A stretch of DNA of 35,181 nt from Saccoglossus kowalevskii. Taxonomy: Eukaryota > Hemichordata > Enteropneusta > Harrimaniidae. A program made the translations under genes and the position numbers. Positions 25,491 to 35,172 of the stretch are shown here, one piece after another; the first letter of the stretch is position 1; each line of letters begins with the position of its first letter. Location of the stretch: assembly GCF_000003605.2 (NCBI RefSeq), contig NW_003123047.1, positions 1 to 35,181 on the forward strand, in the 5' to 3' direction. The notes under the pieces are model-generated. The model saw nothing but the letters and a program-made list of their open reading frames with translations, was not told the DNA's origin and did not search any database.

Positions 25491-26672
25491 CATACTAGTC
25501 CATCAGTATCTCTGCTATTCTGAGGTGTGAGACCTGTACTACCAAGGTTACAGTACATACTAGTCCATCAGTATCTCTGCTAGTCTGAGATGTGAGACAT
25601 GCACTACCAAGATTACAATACATACTAGTCCATCAGTATCTCTGCTAGTCTGAGGTGTGAGACATGTACTACCAAGATTACAATACATACTAGTCTATCA
25701 TTATCTCTGCTAGTCTGAGGTGTGAGACATGCACTACCAAGATTACAATACATACTAGTCCATCAGTATCTCTGCTAGTCTGAGGTGTGAGACCTGTACT
25801 ACCAAGATTACAGTACATACTAGTCCATCAGTATCTCTGCTATTCTGAGGTGTGAGACCTGTACTACCAAGATTACAATACATACTAGTCCATCAGTATC
25901 TCTGCTAGTCTGAGGTGTGAGACCTGTACTACCAAGATTACAGTACATACTAGTCCATCAGTATCTCTGCTATTCTGAGGTGTGAGACCTGTACTACCAA
26001 GATTTACAATACATACTAGTCCATCAGTATCTTGCTGGTCTGAGGTGTGAGACATGCACTACCAAGATTACAGTACATACTAGTCCATCAGTATCTCTGC
26101 TAGTCTGAGGTGTGAGACCTGTACTACCAAGATTACAATACATACTAGTCCATCAATATCTCTGCTAGTCTGAGGTGTGAGACCTGTACTACCAAGATTA
26201 CAGTACATACTAGTCCATCAGTATCTCTGCTAGTCTGAGGTGTGAGACCTGTACTACCAAGATTACAATACATACTAGTCCATCAGTATCTCTGCTAGTC
26301 TGAGGTGTGAGACCTGTACTACCAAGATTACAGTACATACTAGTCTATCAGTATCTCTGCTAGTCTGAGGTGTGAGACCTGTACTACCAAGATTACAGTA
26401 CATACTAGTCCATCAGCATCTCTGCTAGTCTGAGGTGTGAGACCTGTACTACCAAGATTACAGTACATACTAGTCCATCAGTATCTCTGCTAGTCTGAGG
26501 TGTGAGACCTGTACTACCAAGATTACAGTACATACTAGTCCATCAGTATCTCTGCTAGTCTGAGGTGTGAGACCTGTACTACCAAGATTACAATACATAC
26601 TAGTCCATCAGTATCTCTGCTAGTCTGAGGTGTGAGACCTGTACTACCAAGATTACAGTACATACTAGTCCA
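25491..26672. repeat. B-type domain 3
   Basis: About 18 units. 25500-26000 has the G16T, A45G, G23A and TCTATCATTA order of domain 1. 26033-~26563 matches 2935-3465 at offset 23,098. The switch between the two lies at 26004-26032, flanked by a T insertion (AGATTTACA) and a T deletion (ATCTTGCTGG). No gene is seen. Confidence 0.75.
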
Positions 26673-26994
26673 TCAGTATCTCTAGTAGTAGGTGGGAGAC
26701 GACTAGCACCAAGATGACAACACATCATAGTCGTCCATCATTTTTTTTAGTAGTAGGTGAGAGACGACTTGTACCAAGATGACAGCACTTCATAGTCCAT
26801 CATCATTTTTTCTGGTAGTAGGAGGGAGACGACAAGCACCAAGAAGACAGCACATCATAGTCCTCCATCATTTTTTATAGTAGTAGGAGTGAGACGTCTA
26901 GTACCACCAAGTCAATACTTGTCCGTCCATCTCTATGTTTGTTAGTGGGAGGTGAGAGACACGTACAAGCAAGCAGACAGTACATAATAGTCCA
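26673..26994. repeat. Island of five strongly diverged satellite units
   Basis: Five units of 65, 62, 68, 62 and 65 bp (26673-26737, 26738-26799, 26800-26867, 26868-26929, 26930-26994). They still align to the 65-bp unit but share their own features: T-runs after TCA (up to eight Ts at 26741), AGTAGTAGG or TAGTGGGAGG in place of CTAGTCTGAGG, GAGACGAC or GAGACGTC in place of GAGACCTG, and CATCATAGTC in place of CATACTAGTC. Unlike the consensus they contain several CpGs. The left edge falls inside the first unit after TCAGTATCTCT; the right edge returns through CATAATAGTCC and TATATCTGC. They form a distinct, older or separately homogenised subfamily. Confidence 0.9.
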
Positions 26995-29550
26995 TCAATA
27001 TATCTGCTAGTCTGAGGTGTGAGACCTGTAATACCAAGATTACAGTACATACTAGTCCATCAGTATCTCTGCTAGTCTGAGGTGTGAGACCTGTACTACC
27101 AAGATTACAGTACATACTAGTCCATCAGTATCTCTGCTAGTCTGAGGTGTGAGACCTGTACTACCAAGAATTACAGTACATACTAGTCCATCAGTATCTC
27201 TGCTAGTCTGAGTTGTGAGACCTGTACTACCAAGATAACAGTACATACTAGTCTATCAGTATCTTTGCTGGTCTGAGGTGTGAGACCTGTACTACCAAGA
27301 TTACAGTACATACTAGTCCATCAGTATCTCTGCTAGTCTGAGGTGTGAGACCTGTACTACCAAGATTACAGTACATACTAGTCCATCAGTATCTCTGCTA
27401 GTCTGAGGTGTGAGACCTGTATTACCAAGATTACAGTACATACTAGTCCATCAGTATCTCTGCTAGTCTGAGATGTGAGACATGCACTACCAAGATTACA
27501 GTACATACTAGTCCATCAGTATCTTTGCTGGTCTGAGGTGTGAGACCTGTACTACCAAGATTACAGTACATACTAGTCCATCAGTATCTTTGCTGGTCTG
27601 AGGTGTGAGATCTGTACTACCAAGATTACAGTACATACTAGTCCATCAGTATCTCTGCTAGTCTGAGGTGTGAGACCTGTACTACCAAGATTACAGTACA
27701 TACTAGTCCATCAGTATCTCTGCTAGTCTGAGGTGTAAGACCTGTACTACCAAGATTACAATACATACTAGTCCATCAGTATCTCTGCTAGTCTGAGGTG
27801 TGCGACCTGTACTACCAAGATTACAATACATACTAGTCCATCAGTATCTCTGCCAGTCTGAGGTGTGAGACCTGTACTACCAAGATTACAGTGCATACTA
27901 GTCCATCAGTATCTCTGCTAGTCTGAGGTGTGAGACCTGTACTACCAAGTACATACTAGTCCATCAGTATCTTTGCTGGTCTGAGGTGTGAGACCAGTAC
28001 TACCAAGATTACAGTACATACTAGTCCATCAGTATCTCTGCTAGTCTGAGGTGTGAGACCTGTACTACCAAGATTACAGTACATACTCGTCCATCAGTAT
28101 CTCTGCTAGTCTGAGGTGTGAGACCTGTACTACCAAGATTACAATACATACTAGTCCATCAGTATCTCTGCTAGTCTGAGGTGTGCAACCTGTACTACCA
28201 AGATTACAATACATACTAGTCCATCAGTATCTCTGCTAGTCTGAGGTGTGAGACCTGTACTACCAAGATTACAGTACATACTAGTCCATCAGTATCTCTG
28301 CTAGTCTGAGGTGTGAGACCTGTACTACCAAGATTACAATACATACTAGTCCATCAGTATCTCTGCTAGTCTGAGGTGTGAGACCTGTACTACCAAGATT
28401 ACAATACATACTAGTCCATCAGTATCTCTGCTAGTCTGAGGTGTGAGACCTGTACTACCAAGATTACAATACATACTAGTCCATCAGTATCTCTGCTAGT
28501 CTGAGGTGTGAGACCTGTACTACCAAGATTACAATACATACTAGTCCATCAGTATCTCTGCTAGTCTGAGGTGTGAGACCTGTACTACCAAGATTACAGT
28601 ACATACTAGTCCATCAGTATCTCTGCTAGTCTGAGGTGTGAGACATGCACTACCAAGATTACAGTACATACTAGTCCATCAGTATCTCTGCTAGTCTGAG
28701 GTGTGAGACCTGTACTACCAAGATTACAATACATACTAGTCCATCAGTATCTCTGCTAGTCTGAGGTGTGAGACCTGTACTACCAAGATTACAGTACATA
28801 CTAGTCCATCAGTATCTCTGCTAGTCTGAGGTGTGAGACCTGTACTACCAAGATTACAGTACATACTAGTCCATCAATATCTCTGCTAGTCCGAGGTGTG
28901 AGACCTGTAATACCAAGATTACAGTACGTACTAGTCCATCAGTATCTCTGCTAGTCTGAGGTGTGAGACCTGTACTACCAAGATAACAGTACATACTAGT
29001 CTATCAGTATCTTTGCTGGTCTGAGGTGTGAGACCTGTACTACCAAGATTACAGTACATACTAGTCCATCAGTATCTCTGCTAGTCTGAGGTGTGAGACC
29101 TGTACTACCAAGATTACAGTACATACTAGTCCATCAGTATCTCTGCTAGTCTGAGTTGTGAGACCTGTACTACCAAGATAACAGTACATACTAGTCTATC
29201 AGTATCTTTGCTGGTCTGAGGTGTGAGACCTGTACTACCAAGATTACAGTACATACTAGTCCATCAGTATCTCTGCTAGTCTGAGGTGTGAGACCTGTAC
29301 TACCAAGATTACAGTACATACTAGTCCATCAGTATCTTTGCTGGTCTGAGGTGTGAGACCTGTACTACCAAGATTACAGTACATACTAGTCCATCAGTAT
29401 CTCTGCTAGTCTGAGGTGTGAGACCTGTACTACCAAGATTACAGTACATACTAGTCCATCAGTATCTCTGCTAGTCTGAGGTGTGAGACCTGTACTACCA
29501 AGATTACAGTACATACTAGTCCATCAGTATCTCTGCTAGTCTGAGGTGTG
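26995..29550. repeat. A-type domain with two G4A/T19C/C37A-type landmarks
   Basis: About 39 units. It starts with a G4A and C37A unit next to the divergent island. T47A units occur near 27236, 28984 and 29168, an isolated 58-bp unit has its junction at 27947, and an ACGTAC variant is at 28925-28930, which links it to 17087 and 22793. One extra A (CAAGAATTAC) lies near 27169. 28100-28560 is a run of G51A units that are otherwise consensus. No gene is seen. Confidence 0.75.
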
Positions 29551-29913
29551 AGACCTGTACTACCAAGATTACAATACATACTAGTCCATCAGTATCTCTG
29601 CTAGTCTGAGGTGTGAGACCTGTACTACCAAGATTACAATACATACTAGTCCATCAGTATCTCTGCTAGTCTGAGGTGTGAGACCTGTACTACCAAGATT
29701 ACAGTACATACTAGTCCATCAGTATCTCTGCTAGTCTGAGGTGTGAGACATGCACTACCAAGATTACAATACATACTAGTCCATCAGTATCTTTGCTAGT
29801 CTGAGATGTGAGACCTGTACTACCAAGATTACAGTACATACTAGTCCATCAGTATCTCAGCTAGTCTGAGGTGTGAGACATGCACTACCAAGATTACAAT
29901 ACATACTAGTCCA

Positions 29914-29972
29914 TCATTTTTTCTGGTAGTGGGAGGTGGGCGACCTGTACTCACCAAGTACATACTAGTCCA
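29914..29972. repeat. Chimeric unit: divergent left half, canonical 58-bp right half
   Basis: The unit starts TCATTTTTTCTGG, then TAGTGGGAGGTGGGCGACC, as in the divergent island (third and fifth units), and ends CACCAAGTACATACTAGTCCA, the canonical seven-base-deleted form (junction 29956). It is 59 bp long. It sits exactly where the 58-bp unit of the 69-bp module is expected. Confidence 0.88.
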
Positions 29973-30106
29973 TCAGTATCTCTGTTAGTTTGAGGTGTGC
30001 GACATGTACTCCCAAGATTACAGTACATAATATATAGTCCATCAGTATATCTGCTAGTCTGAGGTGTGAGACCTGTACTACCAAGATTACAATACATACT
30101 AGTCCA
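29914..30106. repeat. 58-bp + 69-bp module, copy 4 (with chimeric first unit)
   Basis: Junction 29956 and CATAATATATAG 30026. The second unit has GTTAGTTTGAGG and ACTCCCAAG. The A28C change (GTGCGAC) in the 69-bp unit echoes GTGGGCGAC in the chimeric unit before it. Confidence 0.85.
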
Positions 30107-30886
30107 TCAGTATCTCTGCTAGTCTGAGGTGTGAGACCTGTACTACCAAGATTACAGTACATACTAGTCCATCAGTATCTCTGCTAGTCTGAGGTGTGAG
30201 ACCTGTACTACCAAGATTACAGTACATACTAGTCCATCAATATCTCTGCTAGTCCGAGGTGTGAGACCTGTAATACCAAGATTACAGTACATACTAGTCC
30301 ATCAGTATCTCTGCTAGTCTGAGGTGTGAGACCTGTACTACCAAGACTACAGTACATACTAGTCCATCAGTATCTCTGCTAGTCTGAGGTGTGAGACCTG
30401 TACTACCAAGATTACAGTACATACTAGTCCATCAGTATCTCTGCTAGTCTGAGGTGTGAGACCTGTACTACCAAGATTACAGTACATACTAGTCCATCAG
30501 TATCTCTGCTAGTCTGAGGTGTGAGACCTGTACTACCAAGATAACAGTACATACTAGTCTATCAGTATCTTTGCTGGTCTGAGGTGTGAGACCTGTACTA
30601 CCAAGATTACAGTACATACTAGTCCATCAGTATCTCTGCTAGTCTGAGGTGTGAGACCTGTACTACCAAGATTACAGTACATACTAGTCCATCAGTATCT
30701 CTGCTAGTCTGAGGTGTGAGACCTGTACTACCAAGATTACAGTACATACTAGTCCATCAGTATCTCTGCTAGTCTGAGGTGTGAGACCTGTATTACCAAG
30801 ATTATAGTACATACTAGTCCATCAGTATCTCTGCTAGTCTGAGATGTGAGACATGCACTACCAAGATTACAGTACATACTAGTCCA

Positions 30887-31204
30887 TCAGTATCTCTGCT
30901 ACTCTGAGGTGTGAGACCTGTACTACCAAGTACATACTAGTCCATCAGTATCTTTGCTGGTCTGAGGTGTGAGACCTGTACTACCAAGATTACAGTACAT
31001 ACTAGTCCATCAGTATCTCTGCTAGTCTGAGGTGTGAGACCTGTACTACCAAGATTACAGTACATACTAGTCCATCAGTATCTTTGCTGGTCTGAGGTGT
31101 GAGACCTGTACTACCAAGATTACAGTACATACTAGTCCATCAGTATTTCTGCTAGTCTGAGGTGTGAGACATGCACTACCAAGATTACAGTACATACTAG
31201 TCCA
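30887..31204. repeat. Internally deleted ~9-unit module (H5)
   Basis: Junction 30928. Units run 58-bp, C10T/A15G, ordinary, C10T/A15G and then straight to a C8T unit with C32A/T35C. The 63-bp, T26A, C32A and C31T/A45G units of the full module are missing, a loss of about four units. The upstream units (GTATTACC, ATTATAG, GCTACTCTG) match 12360-12480 and 33250-33370. Confidence 0.75.
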
Positions 31205-32930
31205 TCAGTATCTCTGCTAGTCTGAGGTGTGAGACCTGTACTACCAAGATTACAGTACATACTAGTCCATCAGTATCTCTGCTAGTCTGAGGTGTGAGAC
31301 ATGCACTACCAAGATTACAATACATACTAGTCCATCAGTATCTTTGCTAGTCTGAGATGTGAGACCTGTACTACCAAGATTACAGTACATACTAGTCCAT
31401 CAGTATCTCAGCTAGTCTGAGGTGTGAGACCTGTACTACCAAGATTACAATACATACTAGTCCATCAGTATCTCTGCTAGTCTGAGGTGTGAGACCTGTA
31501 CTACCAAGATTACAACACATACTAGTCCATCAGTATCTCTGCTAGTCTGAGGTGTGAGACCTGTACTACCAAGATTACAGTACATACTAGTCCATCAGTA
31601 TCTCTGCTAGTCTGAGGTGTGAGACCTGTACTACCAAGATTACAGTACATACTAGTCCATCAGCATCTCTGCTAGTCTGAGGTGTGAGACATGCACTACC
31701 AAGATTACAATACATACTAGTCCATCAGTATCTCTGCTAGTCTGAGGTGTGAGACATGTACTACCAAGATTACAATACATACTAGTCTATCATTATCTCA
31801 GCTACTCTGAGGTGTGAGACATGCACTACCAAGATTACAATACATACTAGTCCATCAGTATCTCTGCTAGTCTGAGGTGTGAGACCTGTACTACCAAGAT
31901 TACAGTACATACTAGTCCATCAGTATCTCTGCTATTCTGAGGTGTGAGACCTGTACTACCAAGATTACAATACATACTAGTCCATCAGTATCTCTGCTAG
32001 TCTGAGGTGTGAGACCTGTACTACCAAGATTACAATACATACTAGTCCATCAGTATCTCTGCTAGTCTGAGGTGTGAGACCTGTACTACCAAGATTACAA
32101 TACATACTAGTCCATCAGTATCTCTGCTAGTCTGAGGTGTGAGACCTGTACTACCAAGATTACAGTACATACTAGTCCATCAGTATCTCTGCTAGTCTGA
32201 GGTGTGAGACCTGTACTACCAAGATTACAGTACATACTAGTCCATCAGTATCTCTGCTAGTCTGAGGTGTGAGACATGCACTACCAAGATTACAGTACAT
32301 ACTAGTCCATCAGTATCTTTGCTAGTCTGAGATGTGAGACCTGTACTACCAAGATTACAGTACATACTAGTCCATCAGTATCTCAGCTAGTCTGAGGTGT
32401 GAGACCTGTACTACCAAGATTACAATACATACTAGTCCATCAGTATCTCTGCTAGTCTGAGGTGTGAGACCTGTACTACCAAGATTACAATACATACTAG
32501 TCCATCAGTATCTCTGCTAGTCTGAGGTGTGAGACCTGTACTACCAAGATTACAATACATACTAGTCCATCAGTATCTCTGCTAGTCTGAGGTGTGAGAC
32601 CTGTACTACCAAGATTACAGTACATACTAGTCCATCAGTATCTCTGCTAGTCTGAGGTGTGAGACCTGTACTACCAAGATTACAATACATACTAGTCCAT
32701 CAGTATCTTTGCTAGTCTGAGATGTGAGACCTGTACTACCAAGATTACAGTACATACTAGTCCATCAGTATCTCAGCTAGTCTGAGGTGTGAGACCTGTA
32801 CTACCAAGATTACAATACATACTAGTCCATCAGTATCTCTGCTAGTCTGAGGTGTGAGACCTGTACTACCAAGATTACAACACATACTAGTCCATCAGTA
32901 TCTCTGCTAGTCTGAGGTGTGAGACATGCA
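31205..32930. repeat. B-type domain 4 (phase-rigid)
   Basis: About 26 units with three copies of the C10T/G23A + T11A pair at 31406, 32381 and 32771, 15 and 6 whole units apart. One variant TCATTATCTCAGCTACTC near 31786 combines the G4T and T11A markers. No gene is seen. Confidence 0.8.
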
Positions 32931-33349
32931 CTACCAAGATTACAGTACATACTAGTCCATCAGTATCTTTGCTGGTCTGAGGTGTGAGATCTGTACTACC
33001 AAGATTACAGTACATACTAGTCCATCAGTATCTCTGCTAGTCTGAGGTGTGAGACCTGTACTACCAAGATTACAGTACATACTAGTCCATCAGTATCTCT
33101 GCTAGTCTGAGGTGTGAGACCTGTACTACCAAGATTACAGTACATACTAGTCCATCAGTATCTCTGCTAGTCTGAGGTGTGAGACCTGTACTACCAAGAT
33201 TACAGTACATACTAGTCCATCAGTATCTCTGCTAGTCTGAGGTGTGAGACCTGTATTACCAAGATTATAGTACATACTAGTCCATCAGTATCTCTGCTAG
33301 TCTGAGATGTGAGACATGCACTACCAAGATTACAGTACATACTAGTCCA

Positions 33350-33924
33350 TCAGTATCTCTGCTACTCTGAGGTGTGAGACCTGTACTACCAAGTACATAC
33401 TAGTCCATCAGTATCTTTGCTGGTCTGAGGTGTGAGACCTGTACTACCAAGATTACAGTACATACTAGTCCATCAGTATCTCTGCTAGTCTGAGGTGTGA
33501 GACCTGTACTACCAAGATTACAGTACATACTAGTCCATCAGTATCTTTGCTGGTCTGAGGTGTGAGACCTGTACTACCAAGATTACAGTACATACTAGTC
33601 CATCCGTATCTGCTAGTCTGAGGTGTGAGACCTGTACTACCAAGATTACAGTACATACTAGTCCATCAGTATCTCTGCTAGTCTGAGGTGAGAGACCTGT
33701 ACTACCAAGATTACAGTACATACTAGTCCATCAGTATCTCTGCTAGTCTGAGGTGTGAGACATGCACTACCAAGATTACAGTACATACTAGTCCATCAGT
33801 ATCTCTGCTAGTCTGAGGTGTGAGATCTGTACTACCAAGGTTACAGTACATACTAGTCCATCTGTATTTCTCTAGTCTGAGGTGTGAGACATGCACTACC
33901 AAGATTACAGTACATACTAGTCCA
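33350..33924. repeat. ~9-unit higher-order module (H6)
   Basis: Junction 33391. All nine units are present in the order of H1. The last unit is one base short (TTTCTCTAG near 33867). It leads directly into the 69-bp module, as at 10054-10821. Confidence 0.8.
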
Positions 33925-34116
33925 TCAGTATCTCTGCTAGTCTGAGGTGTGAGACCTGTACTACCAAGTACATACTAGTCCATCAGTATCTCTGCTAGTC
34001 TGAGGTGTGCGACATGTACTACCAAGATTACAGTACATAATATATAGTCCATCAGTATATCTGCTAGTCTGAGGTGTGAGACCTGTACTACCAAGATTAC
34101 AATACATACTAGTCCA
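33925..34116. repeat. 58-bp + 69-bp module, copy 5
   Basis: Junction 33966 and CATAATATATAG 34036. It is in the same arrangement as the copy at 10630 (offset 23,295) and is followed by B-type units. Confidence 0.85.
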
Positions 34117-35172
34117 TCAGTATCTCTGCTATTCTGAGGTGTGAGACCTGTACTACCAAGATTACAATACATACTAGTCCATCAGTATCTCTGCTAGTCT
34201 GAGGTGTGAGACCTGTACTACCAAGATTACAATACATACTAGTCCATCAGTATCTCTGCTAGTCTGAGGTGTGAGACCTGTACTACCAAGATTACAATAC
34301 ATACTAGTCCATCAGTATCTCTGCTAGTCTGAGGTGTGAGACCTGTACTACCAAGATTACAATACATACTAGTCCATCAGTATCTCTGCTAGTCTGAGGT
34401 GTGAGACCTGTACTACCAAGATTACAGTACATACTAGTCCATCAGTATCTCTGCTAGTCTGAGGTGTGAGACCTGTACTACCAAGATTACAATACATACT
34501 AGTCCATCAGTATCTTTGCTAGTCTGAGATGTGAGACCTGTACTACCAAGATTACAGTACATACTAGTCCATCAGTATCTCAGCTAGTCTGAGGTGTGAG
34601 ACCTGTACTACCAAGATTACAATACATACTAGTCCATCAGTATCTCTGCTAGTCTGAGGTGTGAGACCTGTACTACCAAGATTACAACACATACTAGTCC
34701 ATCAGTATCTCTGCTAGTCTGAGGTGTGAGACCTGTACTACCAAGGTTACAGTACATACTAGTCCATCAGTATCTCTGCTAGTCTGAGATGTGAGACATG
34801 CACTACCAAGATTACAATACATACTAGTCCATCAGTATCTCTGCTAGTCTGAGGTGTGAGACATGTACTACCAAGATTACAATGCATACTAGTCTATCAT
34901 TATCTCTGCTAGTCTGAGGTGTGAGACATGCACTACCAAGATTACAATACATACTAGTCCATCAGTATCTCTGCTAGTCTGAGGTGTGAGTCCTGTACTA
35001 CCAAGATTACAGTACATACTAGTCCATCAGTATCTCTGCTAGTCTGAGGTGTGAGACCTGCACTACCAAGATTACAGTACATACTAGTCCATCAGTATCT
35101 CTGCTAGTCTGAGGTGTGAGATCTGTACTACCAAGGTTACAGTACATACTAGTCCATCTGTATCTCTGCTGG
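34117..35172. repeat. B-type domain 5
   Basis: About 16 units with one C10T/G23A + T11A pair (34578) and the block shared with 8230-8630. The last two units (C31T with A45G, then A3T) resemble the end of the ~9-unit module. No gene is seen. Confidence 0.75.

Larger units (their letters stand above)
1038..34638. repeat. Dispersed unit-pair marker C10T/G23A + T11A, 13 copies (span of scattered copies)
   Basis: A unit with TCTTTGCTAG plus GAGATG is followed at once by a unit with TCTCAGCTAG. The TCTCAG motif of the pair starts at 1111, 1566, 3906, 4491, 5856, 16652, 20210, 21055, 29855, 31406, 32381, 32771 and 34578. Every copy lies in B-type or B-like sequence. Spacings inside a domain are whole units (455, 2340, 585, 1365; 845; 975, 390). 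The coordinates given cover the span of the scattered copies, not one continuous element. Confidence 0.8.

Noticed and set aside
26738-26880. T-runs as RNA polymerase III terminators of a small RNA gene
   Set aside because: The T-runs are a recurrent feature of the divergent satellite units, at the same unit position each time, and no A-box/B-box promoter or structured RNA lies upstream.
26673-26994. Transposon insertion
   Set aside because: The stretch aligns unit by unit to the satellite with similar period. No terminal inverted repeats, target-site duplication or coding sequence were seen.
7393-34172. About twenty minus-strand open frames of 62-65 codons starting MYCNLGS or similar
   Set aside because: They are near-identical, tile the satellite unit and exist only where a length-variant unit or one-base indel re-phases the 65-bp repeat. 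There is no unique sequence, domain or coding signal.
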